NCBI GenBank assembly: GCA_900315755.1
Contig: ONAI01000013.1
Coordinates: forward strand, 1 to 33,957
Direction: 5' to 3'
Source of the DNA: an uncultured Ruminococcus sp.
GTDB lineage: Bacteria; Bacillota; Clostridia; Oscillospirales; Ruminococcaceae
Length of the DNA: 33,957 nt
Made by a program: the position numbers and the translations under genes. Positions 24,594 to 31,724 of the stretch are shown here, one piece after another. Positions within the stretch are counted from its first letter, which is position 1, and each line of letters opens with the position of its first letter. The notes below the pieces were generated by a model that saw nothing but the letters and a program-made list of their open reading frames with translations, did no database searches and was not told the origin of the DNA.

Positions 24594-25724
24594 TCAGCTG
24601 AGGGTTACAGGAAGTCCGTTTATTTCGATAGTCGGATCGTCGATGTCGATAAGCAGACATCTTCTGCCCTCAACAACGCTTGTACGTACCTTGTCAGCGG
24701 CAGAAGGCTTGATGTTCACCGTTATGCCGGGGGAAGTGAGCACGGTCTTGGATTCGACAATATTGGATGCTGTGAGAGGTGCATCGCCGCATATCTTCTG
24801 GTAAACAGGCTCGATCATCTGGACACGCTCTTCCGGCAGACCGATGTCGGTGAGGATGTCCTTGAGAGCGGTGTTGTCGATGACGGTCTTGTCGGTGTCG
24901 TCCTTGTTCTCGTCAACGACTTCCTGTATCTTTTCATTGACGGTCTTGATGAGCATATAGTCGAGGTCATCACCGACAACGTTTTTGAGGATATTCTGGA
25001 AGCTTGCCTTTTCGTTCTCGGCGGACATCACGAAATTGCATCCGAGAACGTCATTGATGAACGATATATTCGGTTTGTTAGCGGACTTTGTGTAATACAT
25101 AACGTGGTTGACATCGGTGCTTCTGTTGCTGAATACAGGGTAGAGGAAGCCGTCCGAAGGAGCCTTGCTGATTATGAGTTCAGTGTTCACTTTTTTCAGT
25201 ATCTCGTTGTTGAAAGAATCGAAGATGAAGCCGTCGCTGCTCGTATTTACGGGACATATAGCTGTGAGGAGGTACTTGTATATCTCGTCCTCGCCGTCAG
25301 CGAATTCATCATTTTTGTCTTTTTTGCGGATAGTATAGCAGCAGAAAGCGGTTATCACCGCATACGGACCTTCGTAAACGAAGTTATTGGCGATATGATT
25401 GAGGTAGTCCTCACAGACAGTTTCGTCCTTGAGTTCGGATTTCAGCAGGGAATAGAGGACAGCCTGCGGCTTGCCCTCGTCGTAAGCCTCATTTGGAAAC
25501 TCATACTCCACAAAGGACTTGCCAACGTTGGTGTTCAGGACTTTTTTCAGTGTTTCGTCGTATACATCATGTTCCTCAACTGACATCGTAAGGCAGGAGT
25601 TGATGTTCTGGTATCTGAGATTCTTTTCAGCGTCAACGAAGGCTGTGAGTATCCTTTCCATGATGAAAAATCCGCTTTTATCGGAAAAATTCTTTTTGAG
25701 TTCGGCAGTTTCTTTTTTGTTCAT
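24594..25724 (-). CDS. DUF4317 protein
   Basis: The 376-residue soluble protein has the family's N-terminal MNKKETAELKKNF and an acidic, mixed alpha/beta body. It has no signal peptide, membrane segment or known catalytic motif. DUF4317 proteins are common in clostridia and have no known function. It is the first gene of an operon with the PLC-like gene, under a good promoter at 25755-25783. The start has AAAGGAA upstream. Confidence 0.8.
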   Translation of the reverse strand: MNKKETAELKKNFSDKSGFFIMERILTAFVDAEKNLRYQNINSCLTMSVEEHDVYDETLKKVLNTNVGKSFVEYEFPNEAYDEGKPQAVLYSLLKSELKDETVCEDYLNHIANNFVYEGPYAVITAFCCYTIRKKDKNDEFADGEDEIYKYLLTAICPVNTSSDGFIFDSFNNEILKKVNTELIISKAPSDGFLYPVFSNRSTDVNHVMYYTKSANKPNISFINDVLGCNFVMSAENEKASFQNILKNVVGDDLDYMLIKTVNEKIQEVVDENKDDTDKTVIDNTALKDILTDIGLPEERVQMIEPVYQKICGDAPLTASNIVESKTVLTSPGITVNIKPSAADKVRTSVVEGRRCLLIDIDDPTIEINGLPVTLS

Positions 25725-25754
25725 GATTATATTCCTTTCTTTTAGTCAATTACC

Positions 25755-25783
25755 ATTATAACGCATCTGCGGAAAGAATTCAA
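25755..25783 (-). promoter_or_regulatory. Promoter of the DUF4317 operon
   Basis: On the minus strand TTGAAT (25783-25778), 17 bp, perfect TATAAT (25760-25755). The -35 box is 3 bp from that of the divergent pnuC promoter, so polymerases could not bind both at once. Confidence 0.75.
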
Positions 25784-25786
25784 GTC

Positions 25787-25815
25787 TTGACAAGTTATGG
25801 TATGTGTGGTATAAT
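25787..25815 (+). promoter_or_regulatory. Perfect consensus promoter of pnuC
   Basis: TTGACA (25787-25792), 17-bp spacer, TATAAT (25810-25815), 12 of 12. Transcription starts near 25822, giving a leader of about 97 bases before TTG 25919. Confidence 0.85.
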
Positions 25816-25821
25816 TTAGCG

Positions 25822-25904
25822 GTAAATAACTGGCTGCCACCGGGCAGAAGCATTCATGAGCATCGTAAGGTCATAGAAGATGTTCTGTGAGTGCTTGTTT
25901 TTTT
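25822..25904 (+). promoter_or_regulatory. pnuC leader with internal intrinsic terminator (attenuator or riboswitch candidate)
   Basis: A small hairpin CTGCC-ACCG-GGCAG (25834-25847) directly precedes a terminator: AAGCATTCATG (25848-25858) pairs with TGTGAGTGCTT (25886-25896), 11 bp with wobbles, extended by CATC/GATG, and then GTTTTTTT (25897-25904). The ribosome binding site GGGAG (25907-25911) and TTG start follow. A 6-codon frame starts at ATG 25856 (MSIVRS, stop at 25874-25876). The aptamer was not recognised as TPP, preQ1, cobalamin or SAM. Confidence 0.6.
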
Positions 25905-25918
25905 GTGGGAGTGATCGT

Positions 25919-26626
25919 TTGATAAAGTGGATAAACGGCTATTTCAGCCGATTTGAGAAGATATTATGGTTAGGCTCTGTGACAGTTACAGTAGGTTCGT
26001 ATTTTGCGTTTGAGGGCTCGGATGTCCTGACGCTTACAGCCTCGCTTATAGGCATGACCTCGCTGATATTTTCGGCAAAGGGACATTTCATCGGACCTCT
26101 TCTTGCAGTCGTATTTGCTCTGTTCTACGGCTATATTTCCTATACATTCAGGTACTACGGTGAGATGCTGACCTATCTCGGTATGACCGGACCTATGGCA
26201 CTGCTCGCTTTTATCTCATGGGTGAGAAGTCCGTTCAAGGGGAATCGTTCGGAAGTCACTGTCAGGAAGGTCGGAAGGAATGAGCTTCTGCTCATGGCAG
26301 GTCTGAGCGCTGCGGTCACGGTCGTGTCCATGTACCTTCTGAAATGGCTCGGGACTTCAAATATGATACCGAGCACGTTTTCGGTGACTACCAGCTTTAT
26401 CGCGGTATACCTCACAGAGCGCAGAAGCCCGTATTTTTCGCTTGCTTATGCGTTCAACGATATAGTGCTGATCGTACTGTGGCTGCTTGCGGCACTTGAA
26501 GAGATACGCTATGCGTCGGTAATGATATGCTTTGCGGTATTCCTTGTAAACGATATTTACGCCTTTATCAACTGGAAAAATATGGAAAAGCGTCAGCTGG
26601 ATATTGGAAAAAAAGAGAAAATTTAG
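25919..26626 (+). CDS. pnuC: PnuC-family nicotinamide riboside (vitamin) transporter
   Basis: The 235-residue protein has seven to eight membrane segments and PnuC features: WLGSVTVTVGSYFAF early, the central WLGTSNMIPSTFSVTTSF, and a C-terminal YAFNDIVLIVLWLLAALEE with the substrate-binding Asn/Asp/Trp residues, then NDIYAFINW. It takes up nicotinamide riboside or a related vitamin by facilitated diffusion, trapped by a kinase. The start is TTG 25919 because GGGAG lies 7 bases upstream; ATG 25880 would be inside the terminator stem. The gene is controlled by a perfect promoter and a leader terminator. Which vitamin is carried cannot be told from the sequence; PnuT or PnuX relatives are alternatives. 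Confidence 0.85.
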   Translation: MIKWINGYFSRFEKILWLGSVTVTVGSYFAFEGSDVLTLTASLIGMTSLIFSAKGHFIGPLLAVVFALFYGYISYTFRYYGEMLTYLGMTGPMALLAFISWVRSPFKGNRSEVTVRKVGRNELLLMAGLSAAVTVVSMYLLKWLGTSNMIPSTFSVTTSFIAVYLTERRSPYFSLAYAFNDIVLIVLWLLAALEEIRYASVMICFAVFLVNDIYAFINWKNMEKRQLDIGKKEKI

Positions 26627-26635
26627 CGTTATATG

Positions 26636-26664
26636 TTGAAATCCAAAATGAAATGTGGTATAAT
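26636..26664 (+). promoter_or_regulatory. Promoter of the HD-GYP gene
   Basis: TTGAAA (26636-26641), 17 bp, perfect TATAAT (26659-26664). Transcription starts near 26671, about 20 bp before ATG 26692. Confidence 0.75.
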
Positions 26665-26691
26665 CAAATAGTAATGTATTGATTTCATCGG

Positions 26692-27618
26692 ATGGAGAAA
26701 ACTGGAATTATGGAAATCATTATAAACGTGCTTCTTATACTCGGAATAGCACAAATGGTCGTGAATCTTGTCAGGTATATCGAGTTCCTTCACGGAATGA
26801 AGGACGTTCTTACGTCAGGCAGCGGCAAGAGGATACATATCTGGAAAAAGGTAGCACTGTTCCTGATAACGTTCTTCCTTATCGGTTATATCGGGATCTT
26901 CCTGATGCAGAAGGCTGATCTGCTGATGGCTTGCATAATGTTTGGCGGAGCGGTCTTTGTTTCGATTATGATATTTATTGTCCTCAGGATAATCGGACTC
27001 GTCAAGGAAAGAAGTATTGACGTGGCTGAGGTACTCATCGGCGTTATTGATGCGAGAGATCCTAACCTTGACGGACACAGCCGTCATGTTCAGAACCTTA
27101 CTATGCTCTTCTTTGAGTATATACCGGTGCATCTTAAACGTGATATTAACAGTGTAAGCCTTGAATATGCCGCTCTTATGCACGATGTCGGAAAACTCGG
27201 AGTGCCTGAAAGCATCCTCAACAAGCCGGCAAAGCTTACAGATCAGGAATGGGTCATAATGCGGAAGCATCCGGAGATAGGAGTTAAGATACTCTCTCCG
27301 CTGACGTCCTTCAAGAACATCATGCCGTGGATATTATATCATCATGAGCGTGTAGACGGCAAGGGCTATTATGGTCTCAGCGACAGCGAGATACCTCTGC
27401 CGGCAAAGATAATAGCGATAGCTGATACTTATTCGGCGATCACTATGCGGCGTTCATACAAAGATCCGAGAACTCATGAGGACGCAATTAGAATAATCCA
27501 AGAAGTCGCCGGAACTCAGCTTGATAAGCAGCTTGCTGATATATTCTGCGCTATCCCGAAGGAAAAGCTCATAAAAGCTGCACCTGTGGCGGTAGAATCT
27601 GAATGGTACAAAAACTGA
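26692..27618 (+). CDS. Membrane HD-GYP-type c-di-GMP phosphodiesterase
   Basis: The 308-residue protein has three N-terminal membrane segments (about 8-26, 53-71, 77-103) and an HD-GYP domain: GHSRHVQN, MHDVGKLGVPESILNKP (His164-Asp165), KHPEIG, HHERVDGKGYYGL (217-229) and IAIADTYSAIT. The name motif GYP reads GYY and one residue is missing before the GL, a small variation. Such enzymes hydrolyse c-di-GMP to GMP with a di- or tri-iron centre. Converging with the GGDEF gene suggests local control of the c-di-GMP pool. The start is ATG 26692, or ATG 26710 with GGAG 12 bases upstream. Confidence 0.88.
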   Translation: MEKTGIMEIIINVLLILGIAQMVVNLVRYIEFLHGMKDVLTSGSGKRIHIWKKVALFLITFFLIGYIGIFLMQKADLLMACIMFGGAVFVSIMIFIVLRIIGLVKERSIDVAEVLIGVIDARDPNLDGHSRHVQNLTMLFFEYIPVHLKRDINSVSLEYAALMHDVGKLGVPESILNKPAKLTDQEWVIMRKHPEIGVKILSPLTSFKNIMPWILYHHERVDGKGYYGLSDSEIPLPAKIIAIADTYSAITMRRSYKDPRTHEDAIRIIQEVAGTQLDKQLADIFCAIPKEKLIKAAPVAVESEWYKN

Positions 27619-27629
27619 CATAAAAGTTA

Positions 27630-27656
27630 AACCGGAAGCTGGGCTTCCGGTTTTTT
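27630..27656. terminator. Bidirectional terminator between HD-GYP and GGDEF genes
   Basis: AACCGGAAGC (27630-27639) pairs with GCTTCCGGTT (27643-27652), 10 bp with a short loop, then TTTT. On the minus strand it is followed by TTAACTTTTA, so it can also end the GGDEF transcript, which stops at 27667. Confidence 0.83.
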
Positions 27657-27666
27657 ATATTCCTGA

Positions 27667-28740
27667 CTATAATTTCAGCTTAGCAGCTGCTTTCATACGG
27701 CTTTTGTCCTCATACATGATTGCATCGACCTGCTTTAATACTTCATCGAAGTCCATGCCCTTCTTATACTCGCCGTATCCGGCTGCGATACTGTAAGACT
27801 TTGCTTCGACGCTGAGTTTCAGTTCCGCGATTATTTGCTCTGCAGTTTCTTTGGTAGTATCAGGACAGAGTATCTCAAATTCGTCTCCGCCAAGACGGTA
27901 GAATCTGCACTTCATCGGAAGAATACTCATAGCTGTTTCAGCAACTGTAAGTATAGCCTTATCGCCCTCATCGTGACCGAGAGTGTCGTTGATCTGTTTC
28001 AGACCGTTGAGATCCATAGATATAACTATCATCTGATGCTTTTGGAGATCCTGAATATCCTTGTAGAAGGAATGTCTGTTAAGCGCGTTCGTGAGGGCGT
28101 CTCTTGTGAGTGTCTGCGTTATAAAGAACAGGTAGTAGAATACCGAGCACAGAACAGCCATACCGCTTACGAGGAATTTGAATTTATAAAGAGTGTTGAG
28201 CAGAACTGCCGCTATAACAGATAAACTTAGTACAAATATGAATATACTCTCATCCCTGAATCCGAGACGGTATTTGCTTACAGAGGATGCAAGCAGTATA
28301 AAAAGGTAAATGCCGCTGAGGAAATAAGGTATCGCAGCGAGAGGACCTAACGTGAAATAGCCGTCATCGTTTACGTAAAAGACAGCACCGTTGAATATGC
28401 TTATAAAGCATAGAACAGTATTGAATAGAGCGAGAATACGTATTGTAAGCTTAATTCTGTTACCGAAAATGTTAGCGAGGTAGATGAAAGGGATTATTAC
28501 CGGACCGCTTATCGAATAGCTAACAGCATATGAGAATTTCATAAGCGGTATAAATTCAGTTTTTCCGCGGCAGACCTCGCCGATTATATTTGCGGAAAGC
28601 ATCAGGAATGAGATCACGCAGGCGATAAGGAAAGGTGCTTTTCTTTTGCTGTTAATGGTTGAATTGAACAATATAAATACCACCAGAGTAACATCTGCAA
28701 CGACTATGATATAACTCATCTGGATAATGTCTTTCAGCAA
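27667..28740 (-). CDS. Membrane diguanylate cyclase (GGDEF protein)
   Basis: The protein has about 357 residues. Roughly seven membrane segments fill residues 5-205, then comes a GGDEF domain: DALTNALNRHSFYKDI, SMDLNGLKQINDTLGH, and the intact RLGGDEFEIL (GGDEF at about 284-288), so the cyclase should be active and make c-di-GMP. No RxxD inhibitory site is seen five residues before GGDEF, which predicts no feedback inhibition. The membrane part (7TM-type sensor) is likely to read an unknown signal. Start choice: GGAGG is 8 bases before TTG 28740, whereas the GTG at 28749 directly abuts it. The promoter is at 28781-28809. Confidence 0.88.
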   Translation of the reverse strand: MLKDIIQMSYIIVVADVTLVVFILFNSTINSKRKAPFLIACVISFLMLSANIIGEVCRGKTEFIPLMKFSYAVSYSISGPVIIPFIYLANIFGNRIKLTIRILALFNTVLCFISIFNGAVFYVNDDGYFTLGPLAAIPYFLSGIYLFILLASSVSKYRLGFRDESIFIFVLSLSVIAAVLLNTLYKFKFLVSGMAVLCSVFYYLFFITQTLTRDALTNALNRHSFYKDIQDLQKHQMIVISMDLNGLKQINDTLGHDEGDKAILTVAETAMSILPMKCRFYRLGGDEFEILCPDTTKETAEQIIAELKLSVEAKSYSIAAGYGEYKKGMDFDEVLKQVDAIMYEDKSRMKAAAKLKL

Positions 28741-28780
28741 TGATCTCACCTCCGAAACTACAAATCATACTATATTATGA

Positions 28781-28809
28781 ATTATAACATATTTTTTGGA
28801 TAAAATCAA
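28781..28809 (-). promoter_or_regulatory. Promoter of the GGDEF gene
   Basis: On the minus strand TTGATT (28809-28804), 17 bp, perfect TATAAT (28786-28781), about 40 bp before TTG 28740. Confidence 0.7.
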
Positions 28810-28851
28810 CGATAAAATGTAAATAATTCTGTCCGGGTAAAAATATGCAAG

Positions 28852-28880
28852 TTATATTGTCCGTGAACTGCACATACAAT
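28852..28880 (+). promoter_or_regulatory. SigE-like sporulation promoter of the SpoIID-like operon
   Basis: TTATATT (28852-28858), 14 bp, CATACAAT (28873-28880). This matches the Bacillus/Clostridium sigma-E pattern (ATATT, 14-15 bp, CATACANT) with one mismatch in the -35. Transcription would start near 28887, at the ribosome binding site AGGGAGG, giving a very short leader before ATG 28902. No sigma-A promoter is seen in this gap for the plus strand. Confidence 0.6.
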
Positions 28881-28901
28881 ATTTGCAGGGAGGCGATAAC
28901 T

Positions 28902-29651
28902 ATGAAAAGAGACGATCTTGAGTCTCAGGCTGAAAGATACAAGCGGGAAATAATGGATCTTTACAGCAGGAATGCTCCGGTGCAGAACGAACCGGACAAA
29001 TCAGATCAAAGCGATACTGCGGAAGAAGCCAATGAGACCGAAGCTCCGGAAGAATACATAATGCAGCTGCCGGATGACACAGCGTATTCAGACGATATTG
29101 ACGATGAAGAAGAGGATTCCGCCGAGGATTTCAATGTACGCTATCCTGAGCCGGATCTTTCCGAACTCAATACTGATTACGGAATGTCTGAAACGAATGA
29201 TAATACACCGCCGGAGTATGTTTCGGAAGAAAGTCTTGGAGATTCTGTCGGTTATGTTATAGTGAATGTACGCACAGGCGATGAATCGCAGGCGATTGCC
29301 GGTGCGACTGTGCTTATATCAGCGATAGTCGCCGGAAACCGGATGATAATAGCATCCGGAGTTACCGATCAGAACGGTACAACATCCAGATTTGAAGTGC
29401 CTGTACCTGCGCTTTCGCTTTCTCAGTCGCCTGATACCGAAAAAAGACCTTATAACCTCTTTGATGTAAGCGTCACGGCTGAAGGCTTTTTCAATGCGAG
29501 AAGCGTAGATGTGCCGGTATTTTCGGGGATAACGTCCATACAGAATTTCAACATGATACCGGTACCGCTTATGATGGATCCGAGAGACGAGACAGTTACC
29601 TATTTCAATCAGGAGCCGGATTACCGCGGCGGATATAATCAAGGAGGCTGA
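28902..29651 (+). CDS. Acidic protein with C-terminal beta-sandwich (carboxypeptidase-regulatory-like), first gene of SpoIID-like operon
   Basis: The 249-residue protein starts at ATG 28902 with AGGGAGG. It has no signal peptide. The first 110 residues are highly charged and probably unstructured (MKRDDLESQAERYKREIMDL, then a Glu/Asp-rich stretch). From about 115 a beta-sandwich follows, with VNVRTGDESQAIAGATVLIS and GVTDQNGTTSRFEVP, like carboxypeptidase-regulatory or Cna B-type repeats. Such domains decorate surface or coat structures. It precedes the SpoIID-like gene by 3 bases. With the SigE-like promoter, a mother-cell spore protein is the best guess. Confidence 0.55.
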   Translation: MKRDDLESQAERYKREIMDLYSRNAPVQNEPDKSDQSDTAEEANETEAPEEYIMQLPDDTAYSDDIDDEEEDSAEDFNVRYPEPDLSELNTDYGMSETNDNTPPEYVSEESLGDSVGYVIVNVRTGDESQAIAGATVLISAIVAGNRMIIASGVTDQNGTTSRFEVPVPALSLSQSPDTEKRPYNLFDVSVTAEGFFNARSVDVPVFSGITSIQNFNMIPVPLMMDPRDETVTYFNQEPDYRGGYNQGG

Positions 29652-29654
29652 GAT

Positions 29655-31052
29655 ATGCTTAGCGGAACTCCATTTATACCAGAAACTATCACCGTGCATC
29701 TCGGAACTCCCGATTCATCAGCGCCGAATGTAACGGTAGACTTTGCTTCATACGTCAAGAACGTAGCATCAAGTGAGATATTCCCCACATGGCCGGAAAG
29801 CGCGCTCCGTGCGAATATCTACGCCATAACATCATTTGCGCTCAACAGGATATATACCGAGTGGTACAGGGCGAGGGGCTATGATTTCGATATAACTGCA
29901 ACAACTCAGTACGATCAGAAATTCATAAACGGCAGGGAATATTTCCAGAACATAAGCTATCTTGTGGATGAACTGTTCAATGATTACGTCAGCAGACAAG
30001 GTGCGGTAGAGCCTCTGTTTACAGCGTTCTGCAACGGTACTACCGTTACCTGTTCAGGGCTTTCCCAGTGGGGGACTGTCACACTTGCGAATCAGGGACT
30101 TACTCCATATGAGATACTGCAATACTACTACGGAGATGATATTGATATTGTGAAAAACGCACCCGTAAAAACTGCAATGCCCTCTTATCCGGGCATAGAA
30201 CTGAAACTCGGATTGGCAGGGAATGATGTAAGGACATTGCAGATACACCTGAACAGAATATCCGGAAACTATCCTGCAATACCCAAGATCCCGGCAGCAG
30301 ACGGTATTTTCGATGCTGCGACTGAATCCGCTGTAACTAAGTTTCAGGAAGTATTCGGACTTGATCCGAACGGTGTCGTTGACAGTGCGACATGGTACAG
30401 GATAGCCTATATCTACACCAGCGTCAAGAGGATAGCCGAGCTTGATTCCGAGGGAGTAAGGTACGAGGAGATCGAGAATAAGTATAGCGAGGATCTGAAG
30501 ATAGGTATGCAAAGTATCGAGGTGAGTATGCTGCAATACTACCTTGCTGTTATAGGCGCTTATTACGAAGCAGTGCAGCCGGTAGAGATAACGGGATATT
30601 TCGGGGAGAATACCGAACGATCAGTTAAGTCCTTCCAGAGAGTGTTCGGACTTCCGCAGACAGGAGAAGTCGACCGTGCCACAAGGAACGACCTCTACCG
30701 CGCTTATCAGGGCATTGTGGAATCAGTACCGCCGAAGTATACCGCAGTTGCGCTCTATCCCGGAACAGTTCTGAGGGAGGGCGATTCCGGAGAATCCGTG
30801 CGGATAATACAGGAGTATCTCACGCTTATAAACCGTACCTATCCAAACATACCGGCGGTAAATAATACCGGGTATTTCGGACCTGTTACAAAGCGCTCGG
30901 TCATAGAATTCCAGAAGCAGTTCGGGATAAATCCATCCGGTCTTATCGGCGCTGTTACATGGGATAAGATAGCCGAGATATATTCGGATCTGAAATACGG
31001 CTTCGATAAGCGTCCATACCAGAATCCGGGATATACGATAACCAGCGAATAA
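29655..31052 (+). CDS. SpoIID-like domain with three PG_binding_1 repeats
   Basis: The protein has 465 residues and no signal peptide or membrane segment. Residues about 12-165 resemble SpoIID: VDFASYVKNVASSEIFPTWP with Glu41 at the position of the lytic transglycosylase glutamate, LRANIYAITSFAL, and SGLSQWGTVTLANQGLTPYE, equal to the family's GxSQWGA..A..G.xYxxIL motif. Three peptidoglycan-binding repeats follow (about 184-252, 282-352, 370-445), each with a DG/YFG-x-T and VxxFQxxFGLxxxG core. Classical SpoIID is membrane-anchored with an outside domain; this protein would stay in the cytoplasm, as many spore coat proteins do. GGAGG lies 7 bases before the start. A cortex or coat role is inferred. 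Confidence 0.78.
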   Translation: MLSGTPFIPETITVHLGTPDSSAPNVTVDFASYVKNVASSEIFPTWPESALRANIYAITSFALNRIYTEWYRARGYDFDITATTQYDQKFINGREYFQNISYLVDELFNDYVSRQGAVEPLFTAFCNGTTVTCSGLSQWGTVTLANQGLTPYEILQYYYGDDIDIVKNAPVKTAMPSYPGIELKLGLAGNDVRTLQIHLNRISGNYPAIPKIPAADGIFDAATESAVTKFQEVFGLDPNGVVDSATWYRIAYIYTSVKRIAELDSEGVRYEEIENKYSEDLKIGMQSIEVSMLQYYLAVIGAYYEAVQPVEITGYFGENTERSVKSFQRVFGLPQTGEVDRATRNDLYRAYQGIVESVPPKYTAVALYPGTVLREGDSGESVRIIQEYLTLINRTYPNIPAVNNTGYFGPVTKRSVIEFQKQFGINPSGLIGAVTWDKIAEIYSDLKYGFDKRPYQNPGYTITSE

Positions 31053-31070
31053 CCAGAGAAGGAGAGAATA

Positions 31071-31589
31071 ATGGCTTATACTAATGCACAGCGCCGGCAG
31101 CACATCATGGAGCTCCAGAAATACCTCTACGCCATATCGCTTAATAACAGTAAGATACCGCAGATAATCCCGGACGGCGTTTACGGTAAGGAGACTTCGA
31201 TAGCGGTAAGAGCATTCCAGAGGGAGTACGGTCTGCCGGAAAGCGGAAATACAGATCCCGCAACATGGAACAAGATAGTCAGGGTATACAGAAGCTATCT
31301 CGATGCTGCACCGGCAGCCTATAACGTTTTTCCGTCAGCGAAATATATAGTCAAGGACGGCGACAAGGGACAGCTCGTATATATCATCCAGACCATGCTC
31401 AATGACATCGGCGACCACTACGAAAATGCTCCGTGTGTAGAAATATGCGGCGATTACAATAACGCCACTACCGATGCGATTAAGCAGTTTCAGAAAAGAG
31501 TCGGACTCCCTCAGTCCGGGAAGGTCGACAGCGGAACATGGAATATGCTCGTTCACTGCTGTGAGCACATCGACAGAACTCTGCAATAA
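31071..31589 (+). CDS. Protein with two PG_binding_1 repeats
   Basis: The 172-residue protein has two peptidoglycan-binding repeats: residues about 9-75 (DGVYGKETSIAVRAFQREYG) and about 95-165 (CGDYNNATTDAIKQFQKRVG). It has no signal peptide or catalytic domain. The repeats are close to those in the preceding gene, so it is likely a split-off or duplicated binder. AAGGAGAG lies 6 bases before ATG, 18 bases after the previous stop. It is last in the operon and ends at a terminator. Confidence 0.85.
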   Translation: MAYTNAQRRQHIMELQKYLYAISLNNSKIPQIIPDGVYGKETSIAVRAFQREYGLPESGNTDPATWNKIVRVYRSYLDAAPAAYNVFPSAKYIVKDGDKGQLVYIIQTMLNDIGDHYENAPCVEICGDYNNATTDAIKQFQKRVGLPQSGKVDSGTWNMLVHCCEHIDRTLQ

Positions 31590-31594
31590 TTTAT

Positions 31595-31634
31595 AATGAG
31601 TGTGCGAAAATTGTCCTCGTACACTCATTTTTTG
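31595..31634 (+). terminator. Terminator of the SpoIID-like operon
   Basis: AATGAGTGTGCG (31595-31606) pairs with CGTACACTCATT (31618-31629), 12 bp with one G-T, and TTTTTT follows. Confidence 0.85.
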
Positions 31635-31663
31635 CTGAGTTATTCAAAAATTCAATTAGGGTA

Positions 31664-31692
31664 TTGACTTTTTATTTGGAATAATATATAAT
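31664..31692 (+). promoter_or_regulatory. Promoter of the CE2-like esterase gene
   Basis: TTGACT (31664-31669), 17 bp, perfect TATAAT (31687-31692), about 32 bp before ATG 31725, with AGAGGAG as ribosome binding site. Confidence 0.8.
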
Positions 31693-31724
31693 AAAATATA
31701 TGTTTATCAGAAAAGAGGAGTGAC

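Noticed and set aside
26641-28901. c-di-GMP riboswitch in front of HD-GYP or GGDEF genes
   Set aside because: The leaders are about 20 and 34 bases, too short for a GEMM aptamer.
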